Of a DNA stretch of 64,000 nt, positions 9,856 through 21,007 are shown piece after piece (the stretch's first letter is position 1; each line of letters starts with the position of its first letter). The notes beneath the pieces were generated by a model. The model made no database searches. It was not told the origin of the DNA and was given only the letters and a program-made list of their open reading frames with translations. Position numbers and translations under genes: made by a program. The stretch is from Rhipidocladum racemiflorum (lineage: Eukaryota; Streptophyta; Magnoliopsida; Poales; Poaceae), in NCBI GenBank assembly GCA_036346355.1, contig CM070570.1, positions 44,779,592 to 44,843,591 of the forward strand, read 5' to 3'.

Positions 9856-11839
9856 CTACATCCTCGGGATTCCACGAAGAACACCCTCTACTATAGAAGC
9901 CAGGGGAAGGGGTCTCACGCCCCGCATGACCAAATTGTAAACCTCATCCAGGTTTGTCGTCATCACCCTGTACCTGGCACCATCGGTGTCATAAAGCAGA
10001 GCCCATTTCTCCCTAGGCTCATGTTTTATCCATTCAGAGAAGCATTTCATAGCCCTTCCGTTCCTCCTAACCAGGTGCGGAAGGTCTGTGGGTAGTTCTT
10101 CAAGCGCTACTGGGGCCACCCATGGGGAAGGCGTTACCCTCTTCGCTGCCTCCGCTGTATACCTTAACGTCAGCTCGTCCAACTTCTTCCACAATGCATC
10201 AAACTTTCTTTGCTGATTCTGGTCACACAGCCTCTTAAAAAGCTTCATCAACTCCTCGTTCTTAAACTGCTTGTAGAAGTTGGCACTCATGTGCTCATGT
10301 GCCTTTTGCACCACCTACTTCGCAAATCAGGCCATGGATGTGTCTCATCTTCACCTTGCTTCAACTACAGTATCGCCTTCAACAGCCCGGGATGCCGATC
10401 GTGTATGACACACACTCCATATCGCTGATCCACGACACCAGCTTTCACATTCCTTAGAAACCAGAACCAAGTATCAGTGTTCTCACCCTCCACGAATGTG
10501 AGCGCTACGGAAAGAACCTGATTGTTGCCATCTATTCCTATGGCAGTCAATATCTAGCCTTTGTACTTCCCAGTTAGAATTGCTCCATCCATGCATAACA
10601 ACGGATGGCAATGTCTAAACGCGTTGATACATGCACCGAAAGCAAAGAATGCCCGCTTGAGTACCATCTTCCTAGGGAAGCGCTGAGAAGGCTGCTAAAA
10701 AATATTGATATAAGTCCCAGCATTCCTTTTCTTGATCACCTGGAGCATACCTGGTAAGTTCTGATATGAGTCTTCGTATGTACCAAACCTTGCTTCTAAT
10801 GCCTTCTGTTTCTCTCTCCATGCCTTGGCATAGCTTATGATGTACTGGAACATCTGCTCTATTGCAAGTATGATGGCACGTGACTCTAAATCCAGTTTAC
10901 CAACAATCTCCCCATACATTGCATTAGCAACAAAGCCTGAAGATATATTTCTATACGACTGCGTAGACTCCGTCAGCACGCATGTGTGTGGGACGATTAC
11001 ATAACACTTCTAAATGGTGTCCCACTTAGGCTGGTAAGCATGGACACGCCATGGGAAACCCTCCATCTGGCTTATGATATCATACACTCACTGGTCTGAC
11101 TTCGCAATCTTAAAAGGTCTATGCAACGACACTGCCCATGTTGTCACCGCTTGCTGCACCTCACCCTTATTCTTATAAATTGCATCTTGCCACACCCCAT
11201 TCCGATCGTACCCCTATGCGACATCTTCACTCTCGTTGATCATCAGCCTATCGAACCGACATGCATCCCACTCCGCAAGGAAAGACTCTTCATCCTCTTC
11301 GTCATTACTTCAAGTTCCTCGCTTAGCACTTCCTCCTGACCCAAACTAACATCATATCTCACTAAACATTCTCTAGCTTAGCTGCTCTATCCAACTTCCT
11401 CCAATTCATCACTAGCAACCTCCTCCTGTCTCGCATGGATAGCATTGTCTTTCTGAAATGCTTACGCCAACAACACTAGCAACCAACCTTTCTCTATCAC
11501 CATTGTTACATACGAACTCCACGACTTCGGCCCATTCAGTTCTACTAACTCCCAGAACGTGCAATCCCATCTCCGACACCCTACTCCGTGCAGTTTCAAG
11601 TCATGCAATTCACGGTCCAACGAGAACATTTGGTACAACCATCTTGTAACTGTCCTACATGAACGCTCCCCTACACGTGACAGGCTAGCCACGACACTTG
11701 AAAAATGACTTAGTTCCACCCCTTCTGAACCCATGTACAGAACCCCTTCTCCATAGTGTATTTTGAACTGCACTCGTTCATCCATACCTATCAAGCATTT
11801 CATGAAAATGTTAGTACCACTGTACCTATTGTACCACAA
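9856..11839 (-). pseudogene. MULE transposase, broken by frameshifts and truncated
   Basis: Minus-strand pieces in order: an N-terminal domain (11839-11462, FKIHYGEGVLY and WELVELNG), a degraded DNA-binding region (about 11060-10960, FPWRVHAYQPKWDT, where one expected Cys is missing), the MULE segment GKLDLESRAI...AWREKQKALEARFG (10979-10695), the DDE region with IGIDGNNQ...FVEGENTDTW...VIHDRHPG (10550-10365), and the C-terminal part (10314-9856, SANFYKQFKNEELMKLF onward). Each piece is homologous to the same region of the transposase at 62336-64000. The stop at 9856-9858 falls at the Sirevirus junction, so it may be native or created by the insertion. It would cut and rejoin the element ends; this copy cannot. 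Confidence 0.8.
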
Positions 11840-11859
11840 TGACGTACTCTACACTACAC

Positions 11860-12330
11860 GAATCTAATTAATTTGGTCGCCAAGTCGTGTATGTAATAAA
11901 ACTATCGCTACTCTACACAGCTAATTAATCTGGTCGCCAAGTCATGTATGTAAAAAAAACTATCACTACTCTACACAGATAATTAATTTGATCGCTAAAT
12001 CGTGCATCTAAAAAGAGTATTGCTATTCTACACAGCTAATTAATATGATCGCTAAATTGTGAATCTCAAAAAGTATTGCTATTCTACACAACTACCTACA
12101 CAAATAATTAATGTGGTCGTTAAATCATGCATCTAAAAAAAGTCTTGCTATTATACACAGCTAACTACTTGCACAACTAATTAATCTGGTTACTAAATAA
12201 TGTATGTAAAAAAGCTATTGCTATTTTACACACCTAATTAATCTAATCACTGAGTCATCTATCTAAATAACAAGTGATACTCTACATAGCTAATTACTTA
12301 CAATCTAATTAATCTACTCACTAAATTCTA
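11860..12330. repeat. Imperfect tandem repeats in MULE 5' region
   Basis: About seven diverged units contain CTACACAGCTAATTAAT followed by a GTCGCTAAATCATG-like stretch and an A-run. They lie between the purine tract and the transposase start, where the other MULE has a different repeat (GATCTAGCAAAT). Confidence 0.65.
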
Positions 12331-12554
12331 ATTGAAATGAACAAACAATCACCTACAGAAATCTTCTTCCTTCTCTTCTTCCCCTCCTCCCCCTCCTCCT
12401 CTCCCTCTTCTTTTTCTTCTCCTCTTCCTCCTCTGCTTCTTCTTCCCCTCTTCCTCCTCTCCCTTTTCTTCTCTTCTTCTGTGCACTCACTCATTTCGAC
12501 GTGCAAATGGCAGCACCCGACGTGATGCGAGGCTTTGTAGTCTCTCTATCGCTA

Positions 12555-12745
12555 TTTCAATTCTCGACAGAGAGGTGAATGTACGGTTTTACCCTCTATC
12601 GCCAATTGAAACAGCGATAGAGAGGTGATCCTTACAATTCTTCCCAATGTCGCTATTTTAAAAAGCGACAGAGAGGCGATGGTTACTATATAAAAAAGCG
12701 ACAAAGAGCTACTCGCCTTTTGAAACAACGATAGAGGTGTAATTT
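12555..12745. repeat. Subterminal palindrome array of MULE
   Basis: Four to five units of the form CTCTATCGC...GCGACAGAG (spacer about 10-14 bases) lie within 200 bases of the terminus. They are candidate transposase-binding or hairpin-forming sites. Confidence 0.65.
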
Positions 12746-12824
12746 TTGTTATTTTTTAAAACGACATATTATTTTTTATCAATTTCTATTAAAACTTATT
12801 ATTTAAAAAAAAATCGAAAGTAGG

Positions 12825-14277
12825 GCATGTAATTTACAGCCAATTATTTATAAAAAATATAGAATTTTAAGTGATATAAAGGAGAGAGAAAGTTATTGTC
12901 TATTATTTAATAGACAGTTTTAAATTTTATGTAGTATTATAAATACAGTCTGTTGATTGTTAATTGAATAAGAGACCATTACAGATAACTATATAGACTA
13001 TCAATTGTATGAGTTACTTTTAGTGATGTCTATAAATGATATAAAGATATATTATAGACAGCTACCATCTATACCACTATATATACCCTTAGTATTAGTA
13101 GTTTTCTTTTCTTTTCTTTTTCTTTTTACCGTGTGGGACAGAGAAGTGTCAAAAACCAAGTATTGACACTTGCATGGGTACTTGCGTGTTTGCGTGAGAA
13201 GAACAGTCTTCTACAAAAACAGTGCTTGGGCTAGAGGATCTAATTCTTAAATACTTCGTTCGGTCATAAATAATTATTGTTTATATTGATATGGTTTCTA
13301 AAACACAGTTTTAATCACTAATTTATATTACAACATATTTATAAAATCTAATAAAATTATGTTATTATAAAAGTACTTTTCAATACAAATCTACCTATAT
13401 AATTTTTATATATCTAATTTAAATATTTAAAAATATATTAATAATCAAAGTTGTAAAAGTTTTATCGTACCTATCTTCAAAACAACCATGAGTAGGTGCT
13501 TAATGATGCCGTGTTCTTTTGTTACTCCACTTATAAGTACCCATCTAAATAGAAGATGCTACGGTACACAATTCTACCCTTTTTAATTTCATTTATCGAT
13601 AAGTAGTGTACGATGAGTTGCTATGGTAAATGTGTCTATAATTTATGCACTTTTGTATATTTTTTTTGTAAATATCCATCAGTCATTCTACGAGTTTATT
13701 GTGTGAAGAGTGGGAAAAATGTTAGTGAAAGAAAACCGTTATTTTCTCTTTGAAACTAAAAGTCACATGTACCATAGCCATCCTCAAATTATATTATGGT
13801 ATAACTTTGCTCTACGTAAAATTGTACCTATGAAAAATAAAGTGCGCGTTCTAAAAAATAATAAAATTGTGAAGAAGACAAATTCTAGATATTGGGATAG
13901 AGCAAAAATTATTCAAACCAAACTCTACTCTAGCCGTTAATCAAAAGGAAATAAATACATACACATATATACACACACAATTATCTGAGGCAAAATAATA
14001 CCTGGGTACCATACGGGTATTTTTTCTATGTATTTACATTTATAATTTTTTGAAAATTTTAAGATGTTGTGCTTAACCAATTTACTGACTAGTTCAAGTT
14101 TGAACTGAAACTCAAACTAGAGTTTTCTTCTTCTTTTTTATGATAGTTTGATTGTATATATGTGCTGATTTTATATATAAATAGCAAAGCATGTAATCTA
14201 AATTTATTTAAATCTTTGAATTCGAGTATATTTAGTAATGCATTTAAAATTATGGTGCCTCGTTTCACCGTCCTATT

Positions 14278-14340
<63 letters not shown>

Positions 14341-15176
14341 TTATATATATTATAGTTATTTGGTCTGGCTTGTTAGGACATCTCCAATGCGCTTTTTAGT
14401 CACCCCCAGTGCAAATATTCATAAAATGGAGTTTAGAAGCGAGAAAGTAACATGACAGACAATTAGAGGTAGTTTTTTTTTCTTTTTTACGCCAGGTGGG
14501 AGAAGGAAGGTGTCAAAAATTAAGCATTGTTGCTTGTATGGGTGCTTGCAAGTTTGCGCGTGACAAGGGCATAGTCTTTTATAAGAAAGGGTGCTCGCAC
14601 CGGAGGATTTAGTTCTTTGGTGGAATTAATTTTTTTTATGAAAACGTACACTTTATGCGTGTAACTCTATAGTCTTATATAATAATTTTATACTATTATA
14701 AATCTAATATATATTTAAAAATTATTAAAAATACAGTACAAATAGTTATAAGGTCTTAAAAATCCCAAATAGTTATAATTCCACCAACAAATTTAACATA
14801 TTCAAAAGTGATCTTATTGCGTTCAACCCTCTGGATCCGTCCCTGATTCATAAATAGGTGCTTAATGACGCCGCCTACTTTTGTTACTCCACTTGGCATG
14901 TACAACACCATTAATTTCCCCGTCTTTTAGAGCTGAGCTGGCAGAGATTAATTTCCCCTCCAAACGATAACTATTTATGAGCAGAAGGAGTATCACACAT
15001 CTACTACACAATCCATCCGCTTTCTCCTGTACAGTGGTGGATGCAAATTTAAGAGGGGCGCGAAGGGACTAGAGCACCGGTTCTGGTACCCTTATTGTCC
15101 TGTAGCCGTTTTCATTGGTCTTCAAGATGCCACACCGACCACCTCTTATAAAGTTCGAAAATATAGTAGCACTGAG
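12825..15176. other. AT-rich intergenic DNA with a direct duplication
   Basis: I see no gene. Segments at about 13095-13545 and 14465-14900 are diverged direct copies of each other: both start with a T/C run, then GTGTCAAAAA, GGTGCTTGC or GGTACTTGC, AGAGGAT or GGAGGAT, and end with GGTGCTTAATGA and TTTTGTTACTCCACTT. The first copy encloses an AT-rich, Stowaway-like segment (about 13255-13490). A (TA)n run of about 55 bases occupies 14284-14338. Confidence 0.6.
14284..14338. repeat. (TA)n microsatellite
   Basis: Uninterrupted TA dinucleotides, about 27 units. Confidence 0.95.
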
Positions 15177-15377
15177 GGCCTGTTTGGCAGAGCTCCATCT
15201 TGGAGCTGAAACTTGTAGACTTAAATAAAGTGATTTAAGTTTATAATTTTATTCTAAAATATAAACAAGATGACCCACCTAAACACTCTTAATATACCCA
15301 CAGCTCCAGCTCCACGAATCTAATGAACCACCAACTCCACGAATTTAGTGGAGCTGGAGCTCTGCCAAACACCCCCC
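15177..15377. mobile_element. Tourist-like MITE, copy 1 of a family in this window
   Basis: About 200 bases with inverted ends GGCCTGTTTGGCAGAGCTCC and GGAGCTCTGCCAAACACC. The interior matches the MITE at 33406-33595 in opposite orientation (TTATTCTAAAATATAAAC, TTAATATACCCACAGCTCC). Flanking gag (15174-15176, 15378-15380) could be the 3-bp target duplication. Confidence 0.8.
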
Positions 15378-15399
15378 GAGTCTCCTCTCTATTTCTCTC

Positions 15400-15790
15400 T
15401 TACCTAAGCACTGCTCTTTGACCATGGCAGAAATAGCACCACCCCAGTACCCCCACCGCTACAACAGCGAAGGGCACTAACGCGGAAGACAACCAAATCT
15501 CCAAGTCCCACAGGCCGCAGCACAACGCGATCCTCCTGCCCCAGGGAACACCAACACCCGCATCTCCTTCTTCGATCTCCAGGCCGGCGCGCACGGCGCA
15601 GCGCAGGTCGCCGTCGATCGGGCCGGCGTGAGTGATGTACTGCATCGGATGCGATGCATGGATCGACCTCGCCAACCGCATGATGCGCCGATCGATCTGC
15701 ATGCACGTGCCCCCGTCGACGTGCGATGCGGTGCGGTTCCAGTATACGCGCAGTGTGCTCCTGTCCAGGCCTGATCCGTCAGCTCGGCGA
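15400..15790 (-). pseudogene. Unrecognised GC-rich gene fragment
   Basis: This is a GC island in AT-rich surroundings. The minus frame reads like real protein (DRSTLRVYWNRTASHVDG, then MQIDRRIMRLARSIHASH and MQYITHAGPIDGDLRCAV), with a stop shortly upstream and no matching downstream exon. Three overlapping minus-strand frames are open, so coding status is uncertain. I do not recognise the family. It may be a fragment carried by a transposon or the remains of a dead gene. Confidence 0.3.
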
Positions 15791-15799
15791 TCCGCAGGA

Positions 15800-16460
15800 T
15801 ATGCCTGATTTGGTCGTACGTAGCGGCAGGAATTAATTAGTGGAGGATCATGTACGCTCTTTCAGGAAACCAAAACGCTTAGATAGACGGATGGCCTAAA
15901 GCGGCCGGCTACCTTGGTAGCCACCACTTCGATTGTTTTGAATATGTAGTAAGGTGACAGTGACACAATTAGCTACTTTACAACACGTGCTATTTAATTC
16001 CTTTCTTCCTCGGCTTTTTATGGTATATTAAATCTAATATAGATCGTTTATTCTTTTTTATTTCGAGTAATTAGTATTTATTAATGGGAGGTGTTTCTGT
16101 ATATTCTTATTTAAAAGTTATATAAATATTAAAATATTAATAAAGGATAGATATTGATTACTAAAAATACTTTTAATAAATTAATAGCTATATCTAATTT
16201 ATACTTATACACCATACCACTATAACGTATGATAGAATCTGTCTTCTTTCGTACCTCAATGCTGAAGGATGGGTGGAGATACAAGGCACAAGTCTACGAC
16301 TAGCTAACAATGCTTAGGTACGCGACGAAAGCAAGATTTGTACTCCAATCCAATAAACAAGAAGACGAGATTCCTACGAGATTAGACCACTACGAGTCCA
16401 CGATGATTAAAGATGCATATTTATCATTTTCTCCACAAGTTCTAGCCAGCTCGCCTAGGT
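15800..16460. other. Intergenic, nothing recognised
   Basis: AT-rich sequence without a gene or a clearly bounded repeat. Confidence 0.5.
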
Positions 16461-16462
16461 AT

Positions 16463-16667
16463 GGTAGAGGTGGGCGCTTTTAAACTGAAACTAAAAAACT
16501 AAATCGAACTGAACTGATTTAATCGAATATTTTGGTTTTTTTTTTTAGTTCTTGGTTTCGATTCGGTTTTTATTTTGATGGTGTTAGGTTTTCGGTTACC
16601 GATTCGGCTTTCGGTTTCCAAAAACCGTTCTACCAAAACACCGAAGCTTATTTAACATCTCACTATC
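16463..16667. repeat. Left part of an older repeat split by the TR-GAG element
   Basis: It begins TAGAGGTGGGCGCTTTTAAA and is rich in CGGTTTTCGGTT-like text. The matching inverted end, ...AACTGAATGTCCACCCCCTA, closes at about 23457. Such GGTGGGC/GTCCACCC ends with TTCGGTT repeats are often seen in hAT-like elements, but I could not find an 8-bp target duplication. Confidence 0.45.
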
Positions 16668-18114
16668 TGATGTAACACTGGGTGTCCCGATCTTTCGATG
16701 AGAATGATAACCTTCGATTTGGGAGGAGACGACTTTGACGATCCGACTACAACGTACAACGACGATGCGCCTTAGCAATCACTAAACCAACTCCAGAGGG
16801 TTATTGACCTTGCCGTGGGCACGATCAACCTGATCACGAAGATCAATTCCTGTAAGCAATCGAAGAACAAGCAAGAACAAGGCAAAAGCAATCTAAAATT
16901 GCAAATATAGATGAAGTATTGAAAAGTTGGGGTTCCGATACAAGGAGCTTGTTAGGCGGCTGTTGAGCACGTCTAAAAGACTCAAATAGTAGCAAAATGC
17001 TAAACTATCAAATAACCAAAACCCAAGTTATTTTGGGGGACTCCCTAGCTATTTATAGGAGAAATAGGAGGCCAAAACCAGGCTTGGGGCGTCCAAAACA
17101 CTTCCATGGCCGAATAGGACTCCTATTCCTAGTTTGACTCGGATTTGGAAAGATGACCGAACTTGTTTTGCAGATTCCCGTTGACTCGTAAGGAATTTGG
17201 AGTTGGGGATGGATCCGTTGGAAAGAGGACGTCGAAACCTTTCAAACCAGTACTCATAGACCTCAAACACCCTTGTGGATCAAAAGTTATGGTCGTTTTA
17301 AGTTGGTGCTGTCCCGGAGGCCGAATCCGAGTTGAACTTGTTTTGCAGATTCCCGTTGACTCGTAAGGAATTTGGAGGTGGGGCCGGATCCGTTGGAAAG
17401 AGGACGTCGAAACCTTTCAAACCAGTACTCATAGACCTCAAACACCCATGTGGATCAAAAGTTATGGTCGTTTGAAGTTGGTGCTGTCCCGGAGGCCGAA
17501 TCCGAGTTGAACTTGTGCACCGGAAGAATTGGCTTCATGCTTGACATTTGGGAGTCCTTCTCCTTGGTTCCTAAGGACAATAAAATCATCACAAGGATTA
17601 AATAGCATTCCATTCATTAAATTATTTGTATGCAACCCGAGGAACGCATTCACCTGGTAATTGAATTGACGTGCGCGAGCTCGAGTAATTGGCCCTTGTA
17701 TTACATTGTTGGCTTCAATTGGGTTTGTAGGCATGGCCGTATGCATGGTAGTGATGTCCTCATCATCCTCCCCTTCTTGCATTTGAGTCGTCCTCGACTC
17801 AAATTCATCATCTTCTCCCAAGTTTGTCTTTAGATCTGATAATTCATTTGACGGGCTCGAGCTCGAGTCAATGGTCCTTGAACCGACGAAGATGTAGAAG
17901 GATGGCCAAGATGGGGGTCGATAAAGCCATGCAGATGGAGCCATCGTAGTAGTTGTATACGAAGTAGAGGATGCCGTGAAGTGTCGCCAACTTAATGGTC
18001 CTGGCCAAGGTGGGGTCGATGAAACCATGCAGCTTGATATAATCTGTAGCAATACTTGGTAATGACCATATGTATGCAGTGTTAGTTCTGTCCATGATGA
18101 GCATGGTCTCATCA
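16668..18114 (-). repeat. 3' LTR of TR-GAG element
   Basis: 1447 bases. On the minus strand it starts TGATGAGACC after the purine tract AAGAAAGGGAGGA (18115-18127) and ends TTACATCA. The last 247 bases of gag coding sequence extend into it. It also contains an internal direct repeat of about 175 bases (17157-17300 resembles 17331-17475), carrying CGTTGACTCGTAAGGAATTT. Confidence 0.9.
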
Positions 18115-19829
18115 TCCTCCCTTTCTTGAAGTGGAGTCGTCCTCGACTCCATCATATTGTCCTGTGAAATGTTAGTAATGACAGGAAACAAAGCAATATG
18201 CACATTTGCAATGAAATCAATGGATCGAGAATTTCTATCAACCGTATCCTCCCTTTCTTGAAAACTATCATGTGACTTGTGAATGGAACCAAATGTACTT
18301 GGTCTGACATGATTAGTGATATGGCAATTATTAAATTGATGACATTGTTGCATTGCAAACGGAGGTTTAAAATCTGAACAAATGTAAACTCGATGTGCTT
18401 TATACTCTCCTTTCTCACTATTTTTGCCAATAACATAAAATATATTTCGCAATAACCATGACAAATCAGAATGTACAAAAAGGCTCTCCTCTAAATAATT
18501 CAGATCACAAGGAACATCAAATTCAATGTAGCCTAATGTATATAAAGAAGACATCAATTGCAACTCATCATTTTCGCTTGTGATGTGAATGACATGTTTA
18601 TTTTCAGCATAAGTTTCTAGTGTGTTAACAAAGGTGACATGTCCATTTGCTAGTTGTGTCATTGATATAAGTGAAGTATTATCACACAACTCTTCTTTAT
18701 CACAAGAAATAGCAAGCAAATCATCTTGTAACAAAGCAAAATCAGCAATTGGTTCCACTATTAGTTGCTCTACGATAGCATGATTTGTGGATAGGTTTTG
18801 CTCTTCAAAATTATCTTCTCCATGTGTAAAGTCCATACCTGTTACATTACCTTGTAAGTTCTCATCAGCTGTTGTAGGTGTTTCTTCAACTATTATCTCT
18901 TCACATATACATGGGGTAGTACTGATCGTTTCTTTCTCCATATGCTCTTCTACATCATTCTCTCGATGGTGCTCACTTTTCTGCAAAATATTAGCTACAA
19001 AAGAAGGTGCAACAATGGGTGCCTCAAATGAAGCTAATGATTCTTTCAAGGATTCAGCAAGCATATTTTCAACTCTATAAGCACATACAACCAATTCTGA
19101 AAGAGAACTATATGTTTCATTAATAAGAGCATCTTGAATTTCTTGATTAAGTCCACGTATGAACCTAAGCTCTGTTGCTTCTTCACCTTCATCTAAATCA
19201 CAACGCAACAAATGATTTTGCAATCGTTCATAGTATTCCTTAACGCACTTATTTCCTTGTTTCAAGCATTGGAGTCTAGTATATAAAAATTCAGTATGAT
19301 ATTCAGGGACATAATCAATTCTCATAAGTCTTTTCATGGCCTTCCAATTTTTAGGTTTTCTCTCTTTTCTACAAATATGTTTCCACCATGTTAATGCATA
19401 TTCATTTAGCACACTAGCAGCAACCCTAATCTTTTCATTTTCAGACAAATCATACTGGCCAAATTCTTTGTCTACTGCTATCTCCCAATTAATATAGGCA
19501 TCAGGATCATAATGACCATTAAAAGGTGGAATGGCGAATTTAACCTTATCTAGGGAATCATCATCAACATGTACCTGAGCATGTAGTATGCCATTTTTGT
19601 TACTTAGAAGATGAGGTAGAGGATTGGAAGTTCCGGGGGCAGTACCTGCAAGCATATCAAGTCTAGACAGAATAGTAGCAAGATTAGTGTTAGCAACTCC
19701 CTGAGTGGTCTCGATAGACCGGAGGCGGTCTTCTTGCAGTGACATTCTAGCAACAATTCCCTTTGCGCGTGGAGAGTGATGCAGCGAATCCTCATCACCT
19801 GACATGGTTAGTAGAAGACAAGAAAACAA
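17868..19829 (-). CDS. gag: Retrotransposon Gag protein, intact, 653 residues
   Basis: A single open frame from the ATG at 19827-19829 to a stop at 17868 inside the 3' LTR. Residues 1-90 form a short variable head with a RLRSIETTQGVAN helix. The Gag core of Ty3/gypsy-type plant elements follows at about 90-280: DAYINWEIAVDKEFGQYDLS, ALTWWKHI, KAMKRLMR, CLKQGNKCVKEYYERL and RFIRGLNQEIQDAL. The rest is acidic and low in similarity. I see no CCHC zinc knuckle and no protease motif. A Gag of this kind would package its own RNA, or that of a partner, into particles. An uninterrupted frame in a non-autonomous element suggests the protein is still selected or the insertion is young. An ATG at 19802 (MSGDEDSLHH) is an alternative start. 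Confidence 0.88.
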   Translation of the reverse strand: MFSCLLLTMSGDEDSLHHSPRAKGIVARMSLQEDRLRSIETTQGVANTNLATILSRLDMLAGTAPGTSNPLPHLLSNKNGILHAQVHVDDDSLDKVKFAIPPFNGHYDPDAYINWEIAVDKEFGQYDLSENEKIRVAASVLNEYALTWWKHICRKERKPKNWKAMKRLMRIDYVPEYHTEFLYTRLQCLKQGNKCVKEYYERLQNHLLRCDLDEGEEATELRFIRGLNQEIQDALINETYSSLSELVVCAYRVENMLAESLKESLASFEAPIVAPSFVANILQKSEHHRENDVEEHMEKETISTTPCICEEIIVEETPTTADENLQGNVTGMDFTHGEDNFEEQNLSTNHAIVEQLIVEPIADFALLQDDLLAISCDKEELCDNTSLISMTQLANGHVTFVNTLETYAENKHVIHITSENDELQLMSSLYTLGYIEFDVPCDLNYLEESLFVHSDLSWLLRNIFYVIGKNSEKGEYKAHRVYICSDFKPPFAMQQCHQFNNCHITNHVRPSTFGSIHKSHDSFQEREDTVDRNSRSIDFIANVHIALFPVITNISQDNMMESRTTPLQEREDDETMLIMDRTNTAYIWSLPSIATDYIKLHGFIDPTLARTIKLATLHGILYFVYNYYDGSICMALSTPILAILLHLRRFKDH

Positions 19830-20987
19830 TATAACAAGTATAATGTTCCTATCAACTACAAGGAGGTGGTGGCAATTCTCTCAACATTCAAGCCTATAAC
19901 CAAAGCTCTTACAAGTTCTTACATGCAGCAGGTGTTGAAGGCCGTTGGCGTGGTCAAAAGTTCTCCGAAGCTTGGATAAAGCGATTGCCAAGGGACCGAA
20001 CAAATGTACGAGGTTGGATGTGGAGCTTGGATAGGCAATATTTATTTCCTATGCAATCTGATAATTCTAGTTATTGTAATGATAAGTAATGATCCAAACT
20101 AGAATTCACAAGCCCTAGTTGCCGATCTCAAAGATATAAGTGAATTTGAAGGCAACACACACGTTAAAGATAATGGCACTTATGCAATCAAGGAATGAGC
20201 TATAAAATATAAGTGATGCACCAAAAGCTCTATTGCATAAGTCGTAGAGAGACGCTAACTTATTGCTTTGAGAAAGTAAAAAGGGCACAAGATTGCTCAC
20301 TAATTAATAAATTGCACAATATAAAAAGTAACACACACAAATTAGGGTTTTGCTCACTTTAGTGTGTCCGGCCACAATTTTCTTTTTCTCTTCCTTTTTT
20401 TAGCCTTTTGGCTCTTTCTCTTTTCTTTCTTTTGGTGACTTTCGGCCAACACTAGTATGAACAAAGTTTTGGAATCCCTAACTTGGTGTCACAAGATAAT
20501 ATGATATGATAATGAAGATTGTGCAATGTATCAAGTAGAGCAGCCTAAGCAATATCAACAAGCTAGTCTCAAATAGGATCAAAGTGTTCACAAAGGATGA
20601 ATTGGTTCCCAAAGGTAGGTGTAGTGATGTTTTTCTAGGGCAGCAAACTTGTCGCCTAGATTAATGTTTGAAGATCACAGAATTTGATTGGTTGACTATG
20701 GAAGGAATTGAAGCTTATATCCTCGACTTTCAATAGAGTGCAAGAACACAAAAATCGAGTTCGTATGTGAAAGTTATGCTAGAAATACCAAACTGGACAG
20801 AATTGAAGAATTGAAGCTACGCGAAGGAAAGAAAAGATCAGCAACTAAAACATGGACTCTAATGGATCAAAACCTAACAAAACTCACTAAAATATGATTG
20901 AAACTAAAGGTTGAATTTTTGTGGAGTAGTTTTCAATTTAGGACAGAAATCAAAAACTAACCTAAGGCAATCGATATTCTCACGGAT
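19830..20987 (-). other. TR-GAG leader between primer site and gag
   Basis: About 1.16 kb without coding sequence. It would hold packaging signals by analogy with other retroelements; none can be identified by eye. Confidence 0.5.
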
Positions 20988-21007
20988 CAATCAAGCTCGA
21001 TACCACT
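20988..21007 (-). promoter_or_regulatory. Primer-binding site of TR-GAG element
   Basis: Immediately inside the 5' LTR, the minus strand reads AGTGGTATCGAGC, close to the TGGTATCAGAGC complementary to initiator tRNA-Met but lacking one A. Confidence 0.7.

Larger units (their letters stand above)
9855..12815 (-). mobile_element. MULE (Mutator-like element), cut by Sirevirus
   Basis: Read on the minus strand from 12815, it has a terminus GATTTTTTTTTAAATAATAA, subterminal CTCTATCGC/GCGATAGAG palindromes (about 12560-12740), a long purine-rich tract (pyrimidine on +, 12360-12480), imperfect repeats (11860-12330) and a transposase pseudogene running into the Sirevirus 3' LTR at 9854. The MULE starting at 61265 has the same layout and an alignable terminus. 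The other half of this element should lie beyond the left window edge. The 9 bases outside the terminus, gaaagtagg (12816-12824), are the candidate target duplication. Confidence 0.8.
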
